In this document: piece by piece, positions 18,480 through 26,932 of the stretch | How the letters are laid out: every line of letters begins with the position of its first letter | Position numbering within the stretch: position 1 is the first letter of the stretch | Source of the DNA: JANQPX01 sp041398025 | Lineage (GTDB): Bacteria; Pseudomonadota; Alphaproteobacteria; Geminicoccales; Geminicoccaceae | Assembly (NCBI GenBank): GCA_041398025.1 | Contig: JAWKVM010000006.1 | Coordinates: 24,678 to 88,677, forward strand | DNA: 64,000 bases | Direction of reading: 5' to 3' | Position numbers and translations under genes: made by a program | The notes under the pieces: model-generated | Databases searched by the model: none | Seen by the model: only the letters and a program-made list of their open reading frames with translations | What the model was told of the DNA's origin: nothing

Positions 18480-19075
18480 TCGAGCCGACCGTGCTGACAC
18501 CGGGCTTCGCCAATCCTCCTCTGCAGGCGCAGTCGGTGTTCCGGCTCGTCCTGGGTGCCATGGCGAGCCCGGGTCGGGTCAACATGCTCAGCGACGACGC
18601 ACCGATAGCGCCGTCGCCACTGGAGGATGCGACCTTTGCCCTGGCCCTCACGCTCCTCGATTTCGAGACGGCGGTCTGGCTCGACGCGTCTCTTTCGACG
18701 CCAGATGTTCTCGCAGGCCTGCGCTTTCATTGCGGCTGTCCGATCGTCAACAGGCCCGAGGAGGCGGCTTTCGCACTGATCGGCGAGGCGGCGCATCTGC
18801 CCTCTCTCGATGCCTTCGATCATGGCACGCCGGACTATCCGGACCGCGCCGCGACACTGGTGATCCAGGCCCAGGGTCTCGTCGAAGGGGAGGGGTGGAC
18901 GCTCAGCGGTCCGGGCATCAGACAGCGCGCCAAGCTTCGGGTGCTCGGCCTGCCGGATGCGATGATCGGTCAGCTGCAGGCAAACCGCGCACGCTTTCCC
19001 AACGGTGTCGATCTCGTCTTCACCTGCGGACGACAGTTCGCCTGTCTGCCGCGCACCACCGAGCTTGAGGGTTAG
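18476..19075 (+). CDS. phnH: Phosphonate C-P lyase system protein PhnH
   Basis: A 199-residue PhnH. The start is the ATG at 18476, where MIEPTVLTPGFANPPLQAQ matches the family; further in-frame sequence upstream belongs to phnG in another frame. Typical stretches are VFRLVLGAMASPGR, the FDxGTxxYPDRxAT region and a C-terminal FPNGVDLVFTCG. PhnH is part of the PhnGHIJ core. phnI starts 3 bp after its stop. Confidence 0.93.
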   Translation: MIEPTVLTPGFANPPLQAQSVFRLVLGAMASPGRVNMLSDDAPIAPSPLEDATFALALTLLDFETAVWLDASLSTPDVLAGLRFHCGCPIVNRPEEAAFALIGEAAHLPSLDAFDHGTPDYPDRAATLVIQAQGLVEGEGWTLSGPGIRQRAKLRVLGLPDAMIGQLQANRARFPNGVDLVFTCGRQFACLPRTTELEG

Positions 19076-19078
19076 GCC

Positions 19079-20167
19079 ATGTACGTCGCGGTCAAGGGTG
19101 GAGAGAAGGCGATCCAGAACGCCCATCGCTGGCTCGCCGACGAGCGGCGCGGCGATGCGGCGATCCAGGAGCTGACCATCACGCAGATCAGGGCGCAGCT
19201 CACCATCGCCACCGACAGGGTGATGAACGAGGGGTCGATCTACGATCCGGAACTCGCCGCGCTCGCGATCAAGCAGGCGCGGGGCGATCTGGTGGAAGCG
19301 GCGTTTCTGCTGCGTGCCTATCGCACCACGCTGCCGCGCTTCGGCCATTCCACGCCGATCGACACATCAGTCATGACGATCAAGCGGCGCATCTCCGCGA
19401 CGTATAAGGACCTGCCCGGCGGCCAGCTCCTCGGCCCGACCTTCGACTACAGCCACCGTCTGCTCGACTTCATGCTCGCTGCCGAGGGCACCGAGCCGGA
19501 GCAGGCTTTGCGAAGAGAGCCTGACCAGGAGGCCATGCCCAGGGTCACGGACATCCTGAACTATGAAGGCCTGATCCAGGAGGAAGTCGACGCAGCCGGT
19601 GCCCGGGTCGGGGACGTCACGCGCGAACCGCTGCTGTTTCCTGCAGGTCGCGACATCCGCCTGCAGAGCCTCGCCCGCGGCGACGAAGGGTTTCTGCTGG
19701 CACTCGGCTATTCCTCCCAGCGCGGCTTCGGCCGCACGCATCCCTTTGTCGGCGAGATAAGGCTTGGTTTGGTCGCGGTGAGTTTCGCGCCGGAGGAACT
19801 CGGTTTCGAGATCGACATCGGCGAGATCGAAATCACCGAATGCCAGATGGTCAACCAGTTCGAAGGCTCCAAGACCGAGCCCGCGCAGTTCACCCGCGGC
19901 TATGGCCTCGTGTTCGGACATTGCGAACGCAAGGCCATGTCCATGGCGCTGGTCGACCGTGCGCTGCGCGCCGCCGAGATGGGCGAGGAGGTCACCGCTC
20001 CCGCCCAGGACGAGGAATTCGTCCTCTCTCACGCCGACAACGTCCAGGCGACCGGCTTCGTCGAGCACCTGAAGCTCCCCCACTATGTCGACTTCCAAGG
20101 CGAACTCGAAACCATCCGGCGGCTGCGGAGCGCAGCGCTCAGCCTTAACCTCGGAGCGGCGGAATGA
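19079..20167 (+). CDS. phnI: C-P lyase subunit PhnI (nucleosidase-like component)
   Basis: A 362-residue protein starting MYVAVKGGEKAIQNAH, the characteristic PhnI beginning. PhnI with PhnG, H and L forms the alpha-D-ribose 1-methylphosphonate 5-triphosphate synthase step, replacing adenine on ATP by the phosphonate. The frame is intact and full length, with GYGLVFGHCERKAMSMALVDRAL near the C-terminus. It overlaps phnJ by 4 bp (ATGA). Confidence 0.95.
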   Translation: MYVAVKGGEKAIQNAHRWLADERRGDAAIQELTITQIRAQLTIATDRVMNEGSIYDPELAALAIKQARGDLVEAAFLLRAYRTTLPRFGHSTPIDTSVMTIKRRISATYKDLPGGQLLGPTFDYSHRLLDFMLAAEGTEPEQALRREPDQEAMPRVTDILNYEGLIQEEVDAAGARVGDVTREPLLFPAGRDIRLQSLARGDEGFLLALGYSSQRGFGRTHPFVGEIRLGLVAVSFAPEELGFEIDIGEIEITECQMVNQFEGSKTEPAQFTRGYGLVFGHCERKAMSMALVDRALRAAEMGEEVTAPAQDEEFVLSHADNVQATGFVEHLKLPHYVDFQGELETIRRLRSAALSLNLGAAE

Positions 20168-21172
20168 GTTCCAGTGCAGACGCCCCCCCGACGGACGCCG
20201 TTGGCGAGAGCCTCGCGACTGGCACAGACACCACGTCAAGAAAAACAAACAATCCGTCTGACACAAACGCCAAGTCAACGAGGTACGCGTCGTACAATTT
20301 CGCTTATTTGGATGAGCAGACGAAGCGGATGATTCGGCGGGCGATTCTCAAGGCGGTGGCTGTGCCAGGGTATCAGGTGCCGTTCGCGTCGCGCGACATG
20401 CCGTTGCCTTACGGATGGGGCACGGGCGGCATTCAGGTGACGGCGGCGTGCATCGGGCCGGACGACGTGCTGAAGGTGATCGACCAGGGATCGGACGACA
20501 CCACCAACGCCATCTCGATTCGCGCGTTCTTCCAGCGCACCACGAATGTGCGTGTCACCGAACGGACTACGGAAGCCACCATCATCCAGACGCGTCATCG
20601 CATCCCGGAGACGCCGCTGACCGAGGGGCAGATCTTCGTTTACCAGGTGCCGATACCCGAGCCGCTGCGCTGGCTGGAGCCGCGCGAGACCGAGAGCCGG
20701 AGGATGCATGCGCTTGCCGACTACGGCGTGATGCACGTCAAGCTCTATGAGGACATCGCGCGCTTCGGGCGGATCAGCACCAGCTATGATTATCCGGTGC
20801 TGGTCAACGAGCGCTACGTCATGGCGCCGTCGCCGACGCCGAAATTCGACAACCCGAAGATGGACAACTGTCCGGCCCTGCAGCTCTTTGGGGCCGGGCG
20901 CGAAAAGCGTATTTACGCGATCCCGCCCTACACAAAGGTGGTGCCTCGATTTCGAAGATCATCCCTTGAGGTGCAACGCTGGGATGATGTCTGCGCGCCA
21001 TGCGGCGCGGAGGACGGCTATCTCGACGAGGTCGTGATCGTCGACAAGGGCGGGCGATGTTCACCTGTTCAGACACGGACTACTGCGCGACGCGACGCGC
21101 CGAGGACATCGCGGGCCGGCACCGGAAGACGTGCCCGAAGCGTTTCAACGCGAAGGGGAGGGAGGGACCTGA
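20164..21172 (+). CDS. phnJ: C-P lyase radical SAM subunit PhnJ, interrupted by several apparent deletions as sequenced
   Basis: PhnJ breaks the C-P bond by [4Fe-4S]/SAM radical chemistry. After a 40-residue N-terminal extension, SYNFAYLDEQTKRMIRR onward matches PhnJ closely up to REKRIYAIPPYTKV. Then LDFEDHP reads only in the +1 frame (20945-20965), implying about 2 bp missing near 20941-20944 and 1 bp near 20966-20970. The first two cluster Cys (CAPC, 20992-21003) are in the original frame, but MFTCSDTDYC, with the other two Cys (21066 and 21084), is in a third frame, implying another missing base near 21055-21057. A further slip in the G-rich run 21155-21167 would reach TGA 21170-21172. 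As written the frame runs on into phnK and loses two cluster ligands. Confidence 0.8.
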
Positions 21173-21957
21173 TGGCTTGGGACGACGAGCTCCCGCTCCT
21201 CACTGTCGACGGCCTCTCGAAAAACTTCGGCAGAACAATTGCGGTCGACGATGTCAGCTTCGAGCTTTGGCCCGGCGAGGTGCTGGCCGTGGTCGGCGAG
21301 AGCGGATCGGGCAAGACGACGCTGCTCAATGGCCTCGGTGCCGGTCTGCCGGTGGATGCGGGACGTGTGCACTATCGAAAGCGCAGCGGCGAGGAGGTCG
21401 AGATCACCACGCTCGACGAGCCTGCGCGCCGGCTGCTCACGCGGACCGAGTGGGGCTTCGTGCATCAAAACCCGCGCGACGGCCTTCGTCTCGGTGTGAG
21501 TGCCGGCGCCAATATCGGCGAGCGGCTTATGGCCGTGGGTGCGCGCCACTATGGCAAGATCAGAGGTGAGGCGCTGGCGTGGATGGCCAGGGTCGAGATC
21601 GATCGCAGCCGCATCGACGATCGGCCCGCCACCTTTTCCGGCGGCATGCAGCAGCGCCTGCAGATCGCACGCAATCTCGTGACCAGACCGGCTTTGATGT
21701 TCATGGACGAGCCGACCGGAGGGCTCGACGTTTCGGTGCAGGCGCGACTCCTCGATCTGCTGCGTCAGCTGGTCACGGAGCTGTCGCTCTCGGTGATTAT
21801 CGTGACCCATGATCTTGCCGTCGCCCGGCTGCTGTCCCATCGCATGATGGTCATGCAGCGAGGCCGCGTGGTCGAACTCGGGCTTACCGATCAAATCCTC
21901 GACGATCCGCAGCATGCCTACAGCCAGCTGCTGGTCTCGTCGATCCTCCAGGGCTGA
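21172..21957 (+). CDS. phnK: Phosphonate C-P lyase system ATP-binding protein PhnK
   Basis: A 261-residue ABC-type ATPase: Walker A GESGSGKT, Walker B LMFMDEPTGGLDVS, signature FSGGMQQRLQIARNL, and DGLRLGVSAGANIGERLM typical of PhnK. PhnK binds the PhnGHIJ core and uses ATP hydrolysis to remodel it rather than acting in transport. The ATG follows AGGGAGGGACCTG with good spacing and overlaps the restored phnJ stop by 1 bp. The frame is open upstream into phnJ, but that apparent fusion comes from the phnJ frameshifts. Confidence 0.92.
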   Translation: MAWDDELPLLTVDGLSKNFGRTIAVDDVSFELWPGEVLAVVGESGSGKTTLLNGLGAGLPVDAGRVHYRKRSGEEVEITTLDEPARRLLTRTEWGFVHQNPRDGLRLGVSAGANIGERLMAVGARHYGKIRGEALAWMARVEIDRSRIDDRPATFSGGMQQRLQIARNLVTRPALMFMDEPTGGLDVSVQARLLDLLRQLVTELSLSVIIVTHDLAVARLLSHRMMVMQRGRVVELGLTDQILDDPQHAYSQLLVSSILQG

Positions 21958-21960
21958 CCG

Positions 21961-22683
21961 ATGACGCATGGCAAAGACGACGAGACGACGGCGGCAGTTC
22001 GACTGGAAGGGATCAAGAAGGGTTTCACGCTGCATCTGCAGGGGGGCGCTTCCATCCCGGTGTTCGACGGCATCGAATTCGAGGTCGATCCGGGAGAGTG
22101 CGTGGTACTGACCGGTGCGTCCGGTGTCGGCAAATCGACGCTTATGAAGCTGATCTACGGCAATTATCGAGCCCTGGGCGGAAGGGTGCTGATCGACCAT
22201 GGCGGGCAGATGATCGACCTGGTGAAGGCAAACCCTCGGACGATCATGAGCATTCGCCAGCGAACGCTCGGTTATGTCAGCCAGTTTCTGCGCTGCGTGC
22301 CGCGGGTTCCGGCGCGCGATGTCGTGGCGGAACCGCTTCTGACGCTTGGTGTGTCCCGCCGGCAGGCGCGTGAGCGCGCGGACGCTTTACTGACGAGGCT
22401 GAACATTCCGGAACGACTTTTGAATCTGCCGCCCGCGACCTTTTCCGGCGGCGAGCAGCAGCGTGTCAACATCGCGCGCGGCTTCGTGCATGCCTATCCG
22501 ATCCTTCTTCTCGACGAACCGACGGCATCGCTCGATGCCGACAATCGTGCCATTGTCGTCGACCTCATGGCGGAGGCGAAGGCACGGGGTACGGCGATGA
22601 TCGGAATCTTTCATGACACCGACGTGCGCGATCAGATCGCCGATCGTCGCATCGCGCTCGAAACCGCGCGAGCGGCCGCATGA
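21961..22683 (+). CDS. phnL: Phosphonate C-P lyase system protein PhnL
   Basis: A 240-residue ABC-ATPase-like protein with Walker A GASGVGKS, signature FSGGEQQRVNIARGF and Walker B ILLLDEPTASLDADN. The LGYVSQFLRCVPRVPA segment is characteristic of PhnL. It works with PhnG, H and I in the nucleotide-transfer step and can associate with PhnK on the C-P lyase core. It lies 3 bp after phnK and overlaps phnM by 4 bp. Confidence 0.93.
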   Translation: MTHGKDDETTAAVRLEGIKKGFTLHLQGGASIPVFDGIEFEVDPGECVVLTGASGVGKSTLMKLIYGNYRALGGRVLIDHGGQMIDLVKANPRTIMSIRQRTLGYVSQFLRCVPRVPARDVVAEPLLTLGVSRRQARERADALLTRLNIPERLLNLPPATFSGGEQQRVNIARGFVHAYPILLLDEPTASLDADNRAIVVDLMAEAKARGTAMIGIFHDTDVRDQIADRRIALETARAAA

Positions 22684-23852
22684 GATCCTGGCAGACGGAA
22701 GCGTCGTCCGGCGAGACCGGTTTCGCCAACGCGCGAATCGTGCTCGCCGATGAGGTCGTTCACGGCAGCCTGAAGGTCGAGGATGGTGCGATCGTCGCGA
22801 TCGATTCGGGCAGGAGTGTCATGCCGGGCGCGATCGATCTCGATGGGGACTATCTCATCCCCGGCCTTATCGACCTGCATACCGACAATCTGGAGAAGCA
22901 TTTTCAGCCGCGGAAGGGCGTGTTCTGGGATGGCGTGGCTGCGGCGCTCAGCCATGACGCTCAAGTCCTCGCTGCCGGCATCACGACGGTATTCGACAGC
23001 CTGACGTTGGGCGCAGCTGACGGTTGGGACAGCCGCACCGAGATGGTGCAGCCGATGATCGATGGGATGACCGAGGCGCATGAGCACGGTCTGCTGCGGG
23101 CCGATCACTTTCTCCATCTGCGCTGCGAGGTGACGCATCCGGCGATCACGTCGACCGTCGAACAGGTCGTCGATCATCCGCTCGTGCGCTTCATGTCGCT
23201 TATGGATCATGCCCCCGGTGATCGCCAAAGTCCCGACGTCGAGCGCTATCGCAGCTTCTACCTGCCTGCCTTCAACCACGATGAGTTGGCTCTCGATCGC
23301 CATATCGAAGACCTGGTGACCAAGTCGCGAACCATTGGCCCGGAAAACCGCCGAGCGCTCGCTGCTCTGGGACAAGTCCGCGCTGTTCCCCTTGCGAGCC
23401 ATGACGATTCCAGAATCGAGCATGTCGAGGAAGCCGCCGAGCTCGGCTGTACCATGACCGAATTCCCGACGACCGTCGAAGCCGCGTCCGCAGCGCGCGC
23501 TCTTGGGCTCAAGGTTCTGATGGGTGGCCCCAATTTGATCCGCGGCGGATCGCACACCGGCAACGTCGCTGCGGGTGATCTCGCAAGCAGCGGGCATTTG
23601 AACATCTTCGCATCGGACTATATCCCGAGCAGCATGCTCGCCGCCGCGTTCAAGCTGACCGAAGCACCGTTCTCCTGGGCCCTGCCAAGAGCCGTGCAAA
23701 CAGTGACCAGGGAACCGGCCGAAGCGACAGGCCTCGGCGCAAACCGCGGCACGATCGCGCCAGGACTGCGCGCTGATCTCGTGCGCGTTGCCTTGATCAA
23801 TCGGAGGCCCGTGGTGCGGGCCGTCTGGAGGCAGGGGGCCCGGATTCTTTAG
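22680..23852 (+). CDS. phnM: RPnTP diphosphohydrolase PhnM
   Basis: A 390-residue amidohydrolase-fold enzyme that removes pyrophosphate from alpha-D-ribose 1-methylphosphonate 5-triphosphate before C-P cleavage. Metal-binding DLHTDNLEKHFQPR is near residues 62-75, and the C-terminal GLGANRGTIAPGLRADLVRVAL is the amidohydrolase closing strand. It is the last gene of the phn run: phnN, phnP and phnCDE are absent here, so transport and the later phosphoribosyl steps must be encoded elsewhere or by the neighbouring operon. Confidence 0.93.
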   Translation: MRSWQTEASSGETGFANARIVLADEVVHGSLKVEDGAIVAIDSGRSVMPGAIDLDGDYLIPGLIDLHTDNLEKHFQPRKGVFWDGVAAALSHDAQVLAAGITTVFDSLTLGAADGWDSRTEMVQPMIDGMTEAHEHGLLRADHFLHLRCEVTHPAITSTVEQVVDHPLVRFMSLMDHAPGDRQSPDVERYRSFYLPAFNHDELALDRHIEDLVTKSRTIGPENRRALAALGQVRAVPLASHDDSRIEHVEEAAELGCTMTEFPTTVEAASAARALGLKVLMGGPNLIRGGSHTGNVAAGDLASSGHLNIFASDYIPSSMLAAAFKLTEAPFSWALPRAVQTVTREPAEATGLGANRGTIAPGLRADLVRVALINRRPVVRAVWRQGARIL

Positions 23853-23870
23853 GGGCTGCCGGCCTTGTCT

Positions 23871-24269
23871 TCACGCGATCTCGAGGTTTCGGGCTTCGTC
23901 TTTATCAAAATCAATATGAATGTGATTGCCGTCCGGATCCCAGATATTGACCTGAACGATCGGAAAGTCCGGCACCTTGGCAAGCCTGCAGTCGATCCCC
24001 TCGGACTTCAGGTGTTCGAGAAACTCAACGAGTCCGCTCGCCGACAGTGCGAAATGCTCGAGGCGCAGATCATCCTGGTGGGCGGGCAGGGCGCGATCGA
24101 CCCCGACCAGGTGGAGATAGGGTTTGTCGCCGACATACATCCAGGCACCGGGAAAGTCGAAGCCCGGCCGCCTTCCTTGCTTCATTCCCAGAATGCGGTC
24201 GTACCATTCGATCATCTCGTCCAGATTGCGTGTCCGGACGTTGACGTGATCGAGCGTGGCCAGCTTCAT
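23871..24269 (-). CDS. VOC/glyoxalase-fold protein
   Basis: A 132-residue vicinal-oxygen-chelate protein. MKLATLDHVNVRTRNLDEMIEWYDRILGM is the first beta-alpha-beta unit and WDPDGNHIHIDF carries the last metal-binding positions. I place the start at 24269 because GGGAGG lies about 7 bp upstream; an in-frame extension of 59 residues before it has no VOC similarity. Members act as dioxygenases, isomerases or resistance proteins, and the substrate is not inferable. It converges on phnM with 18 bp between stops. Confidence 0.82.
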   Translation of the reverse strand: MKLATLDHVNVRTRNLDEMIEWYDRILGMKQGRRPGFDFPGAWMYVGDKPYLHLVGVDRALPAHQDDLRLEHFALSASGLVEFLEHLKSEGIDCRLAKVPDFPIVQVNIWDPDGNHIHIDFDKDEARNLEIA

Positions 24270-24366
24270 TCCTGCCTCCCTTTCGAGGAATTTTCGAACG
24301 TCTTCCGTTGAGTTTTTGTCGCCATGCGCTGGATTGCAAGCGTCAACGCCGGACCGATGATCGCGA

Positions 24367-25137
24367 TCAGGCGGTTTCGAGTGCTTCGCGGCTGTAGCCC
24401 TGGCTTGCCCGGTAGAGCTGCTGCGCATAGCCAGTCTCGAAGGCACCGTCCTCGAGCACGGCGCCGTCCGCGAATTCCAGGATGCGGCCCTGCTGCATGA
24501 CCGCGAGCCGGTCGCACATATGGCCGATCACGCCGAGATTGTGGCTGACCAGCACGAAGGTAAGCGCGAGCGACTGGCGAAGCTCGACCAGCAGGTTCAG
24601 GATTTCCGCTTGGATCGAGACGTCCAGCGCGGAGGTCGGCTCGTCGAGCAGCAGCGTTTCCGGCTCCAGAATCAACGCGCGCGCGACCGCCACGCGCTGG
24701 CGCTGGCCGCCGGAGAGCTGGTGGGGAAAGCGAAAGCGGAATTCCGGGCCGAGACGGACCTGGTCCAGCGCTTCCAGGATGCGGCGCTCGCGCTCGTCCA
24801 TGCGGTGGATCGCGAGCGGCTCGCGCAGGGTCTGGTCGACGGTCTGGCGCGGGTGCAGCGAGCCGAACGGGTCCTGAAACACCATCTGCACTTTTTTGTG
24901 GAATGCCAGTTTTTGTCGACTTGCCAGGGCCTCACCATCATAAGTGATTGTGCCTTGCCAGTTCGGATTCAGGCCGGCGAGCGCTCTCAAGATGGTCGAC
25001 TTTCCCGACCCGCTCTCGCCCACCAGCCCAAAGGATTCTTTTGACCCGACCTCGAAGCTGACGTCCTTGACCGCATCGACGCGGTCTGCGCCGCTGCCAA
25101 AGCTGATGTCGAGATTCGCAACGCTGATCAACGTCAT
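24367..25137 (-). CDS. Peptide/nickel-type ABC transporter ATP-binding protein (DppF/OppF-like)
   Basis: A 256-residue ATPase: Walker A GESGSGKS, MVFQDPFGSLHPRQTV (Q-loop region typical of the Opp/Dpp group), signature LSGGQRQRVAVARAL and Walker B TLLLDEPTSALDVS. It is the last gene of a four-gene importer operon on the minus strand, overlapping the partner ATPase by 4 bp. It lacks the C-terminal oligopeptide extension of full-size OppF proteins (about 320 residues). Confidence 0.9.
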   Translation of the reverse strand: MTLISVANLDISFGSGADRVDAVKDVSFEVGSKESFGLVGESGSGKSTILRALAGLNPNWQGTITYDGEALASRQKLAFHKKVQMVFQDPFGSLHPRQTVDQTLREPLAIHRMDERERRILEALDQVRLGPEFRFRFPHQLSGGQRQRVAVARALILEPETLLLDEPTSALDVSIQAEILNLLVELRQSLALTFVLVSHNLGVIGHMCDRLAVMQQGRILEFADGAVLEDGAFETGYAQQLYRASQGYSREALETA

Positions 25138-25988
25138 GGCCGTGGCGCCTCGCCGCCGAGCCAGGCGGTGTCGCGCTGCATGACGCGTAGCGGCCGGCCG
25201 CGGGTCCTGGCGCTCGGCAGGCAGGCCATCAGGCCCTGGGTGTAGGGGTGCTTCGCCTCGTGCAGGTTGCTCGCTTCGAGAGTTTCGACGATGCGACCAG
25301 CATACATCACCAGGATGCGGTCGCAGAAGGTGGCGACCAGCTCCAGGTCGTGGCTGATCAGGATGAGGCCCATGCCGCGCTCCTGCACGAGCCGGTCCAT
25401 GATGCGCAGCACGGTCTGCTGCACGGTGACGTCGAGGGCGGAGGTCGGCTCGTCAGCGATCAGCAGATCGGGGCCGGGGAGCAGCATCATGGCGATCATC
25501 GCCCGTTGCCCCATGCCGCCCGAGAGCTCGTGGGGAAAAGCGCGGTAGACGCGTTCCGGGTCGTCGATCTGCACCGCCTCGAGCATATCCAGGGCGCGGC
25601 GGCGTGCGTCGCTCGACGACACCCGTTCATGGGCGCGCAGCGCCTCGACCAGTTGCTTGCCGATGCGCATGACCGGATTGAGCGAGAACTTCGGATCCTG
25701 CATCACCATGCCGATCCCCCCGCCCCGAAGGCTGCGACGCGCAGCAGCGTTGACTTTAAGCAGGTCCATGTCCTGGAAGCGCAGTGTTTCGGCCTCGACC
25801 TTGCCGTCGGTCAGCCCGAGGATCGCCCGCCCGGTCTGCGACTTCCCCGATCCACTCTCCCCAACGATCCCGAGCTTCTCCCGCCCCATCGCGAACGACA
25901 CTGCGCGCACCGCCTCGATCAAACGGCCGCGCTCTTCGAAGGTCACGCGAAGATTCCGAACTTCAAGCAGAGTCTCAGGCAAGTTCAC
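25134..25988 (-). CDS. Peptide/nickel-type ABC transporter ATP-binding protein (DppD/OppD-like)
   Basis: A 284-residue ATPase with GESGSGKS, signature LSGGMGQRAMIAMMLLPGPD and Walker B LLIADEPTSALDV. The C-terminal HPYTQGLMACLPS is the conserved OppD tail. I choose the GTG at 25988, whose GTGA overlaps the permease stop; the longer open frame upstream only mirrors the permease gene in another frame. It pairs with the downstream ATPase to power the importer. Confidence 0.88.
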   Translation of the reverse strand: MNLPETLLEVRNLRVTFEERGRLIEAVRAVSFAMGREKLGIVGESGSGKSQTGRAILGLTDGKVEAETLRFQDMDLLKVNAAARRSLRGGGIGMVMQDPKFSLNPVMRIGKQLVEALRAHERVSSSDARRRALDMLEAVQIDDPERVYRAFPHELSGGMGQRAMIAMMLLPGPDLLIADEPTSALDVTVQQTVLRIMDRLVQERGMGLILISHDLELVATFCDRILVMYAGRIVETLEASNLHEAKHPYTQGLMACLPSARTRGRPLRVMQRDTAWLGGEAPRP

Positions 25989-26932
25989 GCCCCCGCGCGT
26001 CGCGGGTCGAGGACGTCGCGGAGGCCGTCGCCGAGGAGGTTGAAGCCGAGGGAGGTGATGAAGATGGCGAGGCCGGGCATGGTGGCGACCCACCATTGCT
26101 GCAGGAGATATTGGCGGCCCGACGAGATCATGGCGCCCCATTCGGGAAGGGGGGGCTGGGCGCCGAGGCCGAGGAAGCCCAGGCCGGCGGCGGTGAGGAT
26201 GATGCCGGCCATGTCGAGGGTGAGGCGGACGATCAGGGACGACATGCACATGGGCACGATGTGGCGGCCAATGATTCTCGCGGGGGACGCCCCCTGGATA
26301 CGCACGGCTGATATGTAGTCGGCCTGGCGGACGGTCAGGGTCTCGGCGCGCGCCATGCGGGCGTAGGGCGGCCAGACGGTGATTGCGATGGCGAGCACAG
26401 CGTTCTCGATGCCGGGGCCGAGGGCGGCGACGAAGGCGAGCGCCAGGATCAGGCGCGGGAAGGCCAGAAAAATGTCGGTGATGCGCATCAATATGCGGTC
26501 GACCCAGCCGCCCATATAGCCCGCGACCGTCCCGACCGTGAGGCCGACCGGACCGACCACGATCGCGACGATGAAGATGATGTAGAGGGTGAGGCGGGAG
26601 CCATGGACGATGCGCGACCAGATGTCCCGGCCAAGTTCGTCTGTGCCCAGCCAGTGCGCGGCGGACGGCGGCTGCAGGCGGTCGGCAAGCACCTGCACCG
26701 TCGGCGCGTGGGTGGCGAGGAGCGGGGCGAAGAGGGCGGTGAGCAACAGGAGTACAATGATGCCGAGGCCGATCATCGCGGTGATGTTGCCGCGGAAGTT
26801 CAGCCAGGCGGTATAGAAACGTCCCAGCCTCGCCTGGCTTGGCGAGGTCGGGGTCTCGCTGAGAAGCCAATCGCGCCAAGTCACATCCTGATTTGATGAG
26901 GTCGAAAGTCGACCATGTGGCGGCGCCACCAT
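25985..26932 (-). CDS. ABC transporter permease, DppC/OppC-like
   Basis: A 315-residue permease. The N-terminal cytoplasmic region leads to a helix at about residues 50-72, then the periplasmic HWLGTDELGRDIWSRIVHGSR hallmark of DppC proteins. Further helices follow, and the EAA loop is around ISAVRIQGASPARIIGRHIVP. It forms the channel with the upstream permease; starts and stops overlap on both sides, showing one transcription and translation unit. Confidence 0.9.
   Translation of the reverse strand: MVAPPHGRLSTSSNQDVTWRDWLLSETPTSPSQARLGRFYTAWLNFRGNITAMIGLGIIVLLLLTALFAPLLATHAPTVQVLADRLQPPSAAHWLGTDELGRDIWSRIVHGSRLTLYIIFIVAIVVGPVGLTVGTVAGYMGGWVDRILMRITDIFLAFPRLILALAFVAALGPGIENAVLAIAITVWPPYARMARAETLTVRQADYISAVRIQGASPARIIGRHIVPMCMSSLIVRLTLDMAGIILTAAGLGFLGLGAQPPLPEWGAMISSGRQYLLQQWWVATMPGLAIFITSLGFNLLGDGLRDVLDPRRAGA

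Noticed and set aside
18034..19068. A PhnG with a long C-terminal extension overlapping phnH
   Set aside because: The extension is composed of out-of-frame phnH sequence with shadow-like Arg/Ala/Gly composition; one added base restores the family terminus.
20164..21957. A 597-residue PhnJ-PhnK fusion protein
   Set aside because: The join results from frame slips in phnJ: the fused product would lose conserved PhnJ sequence and two cluster cysteines, while phnK has its own good ribosome site and start.
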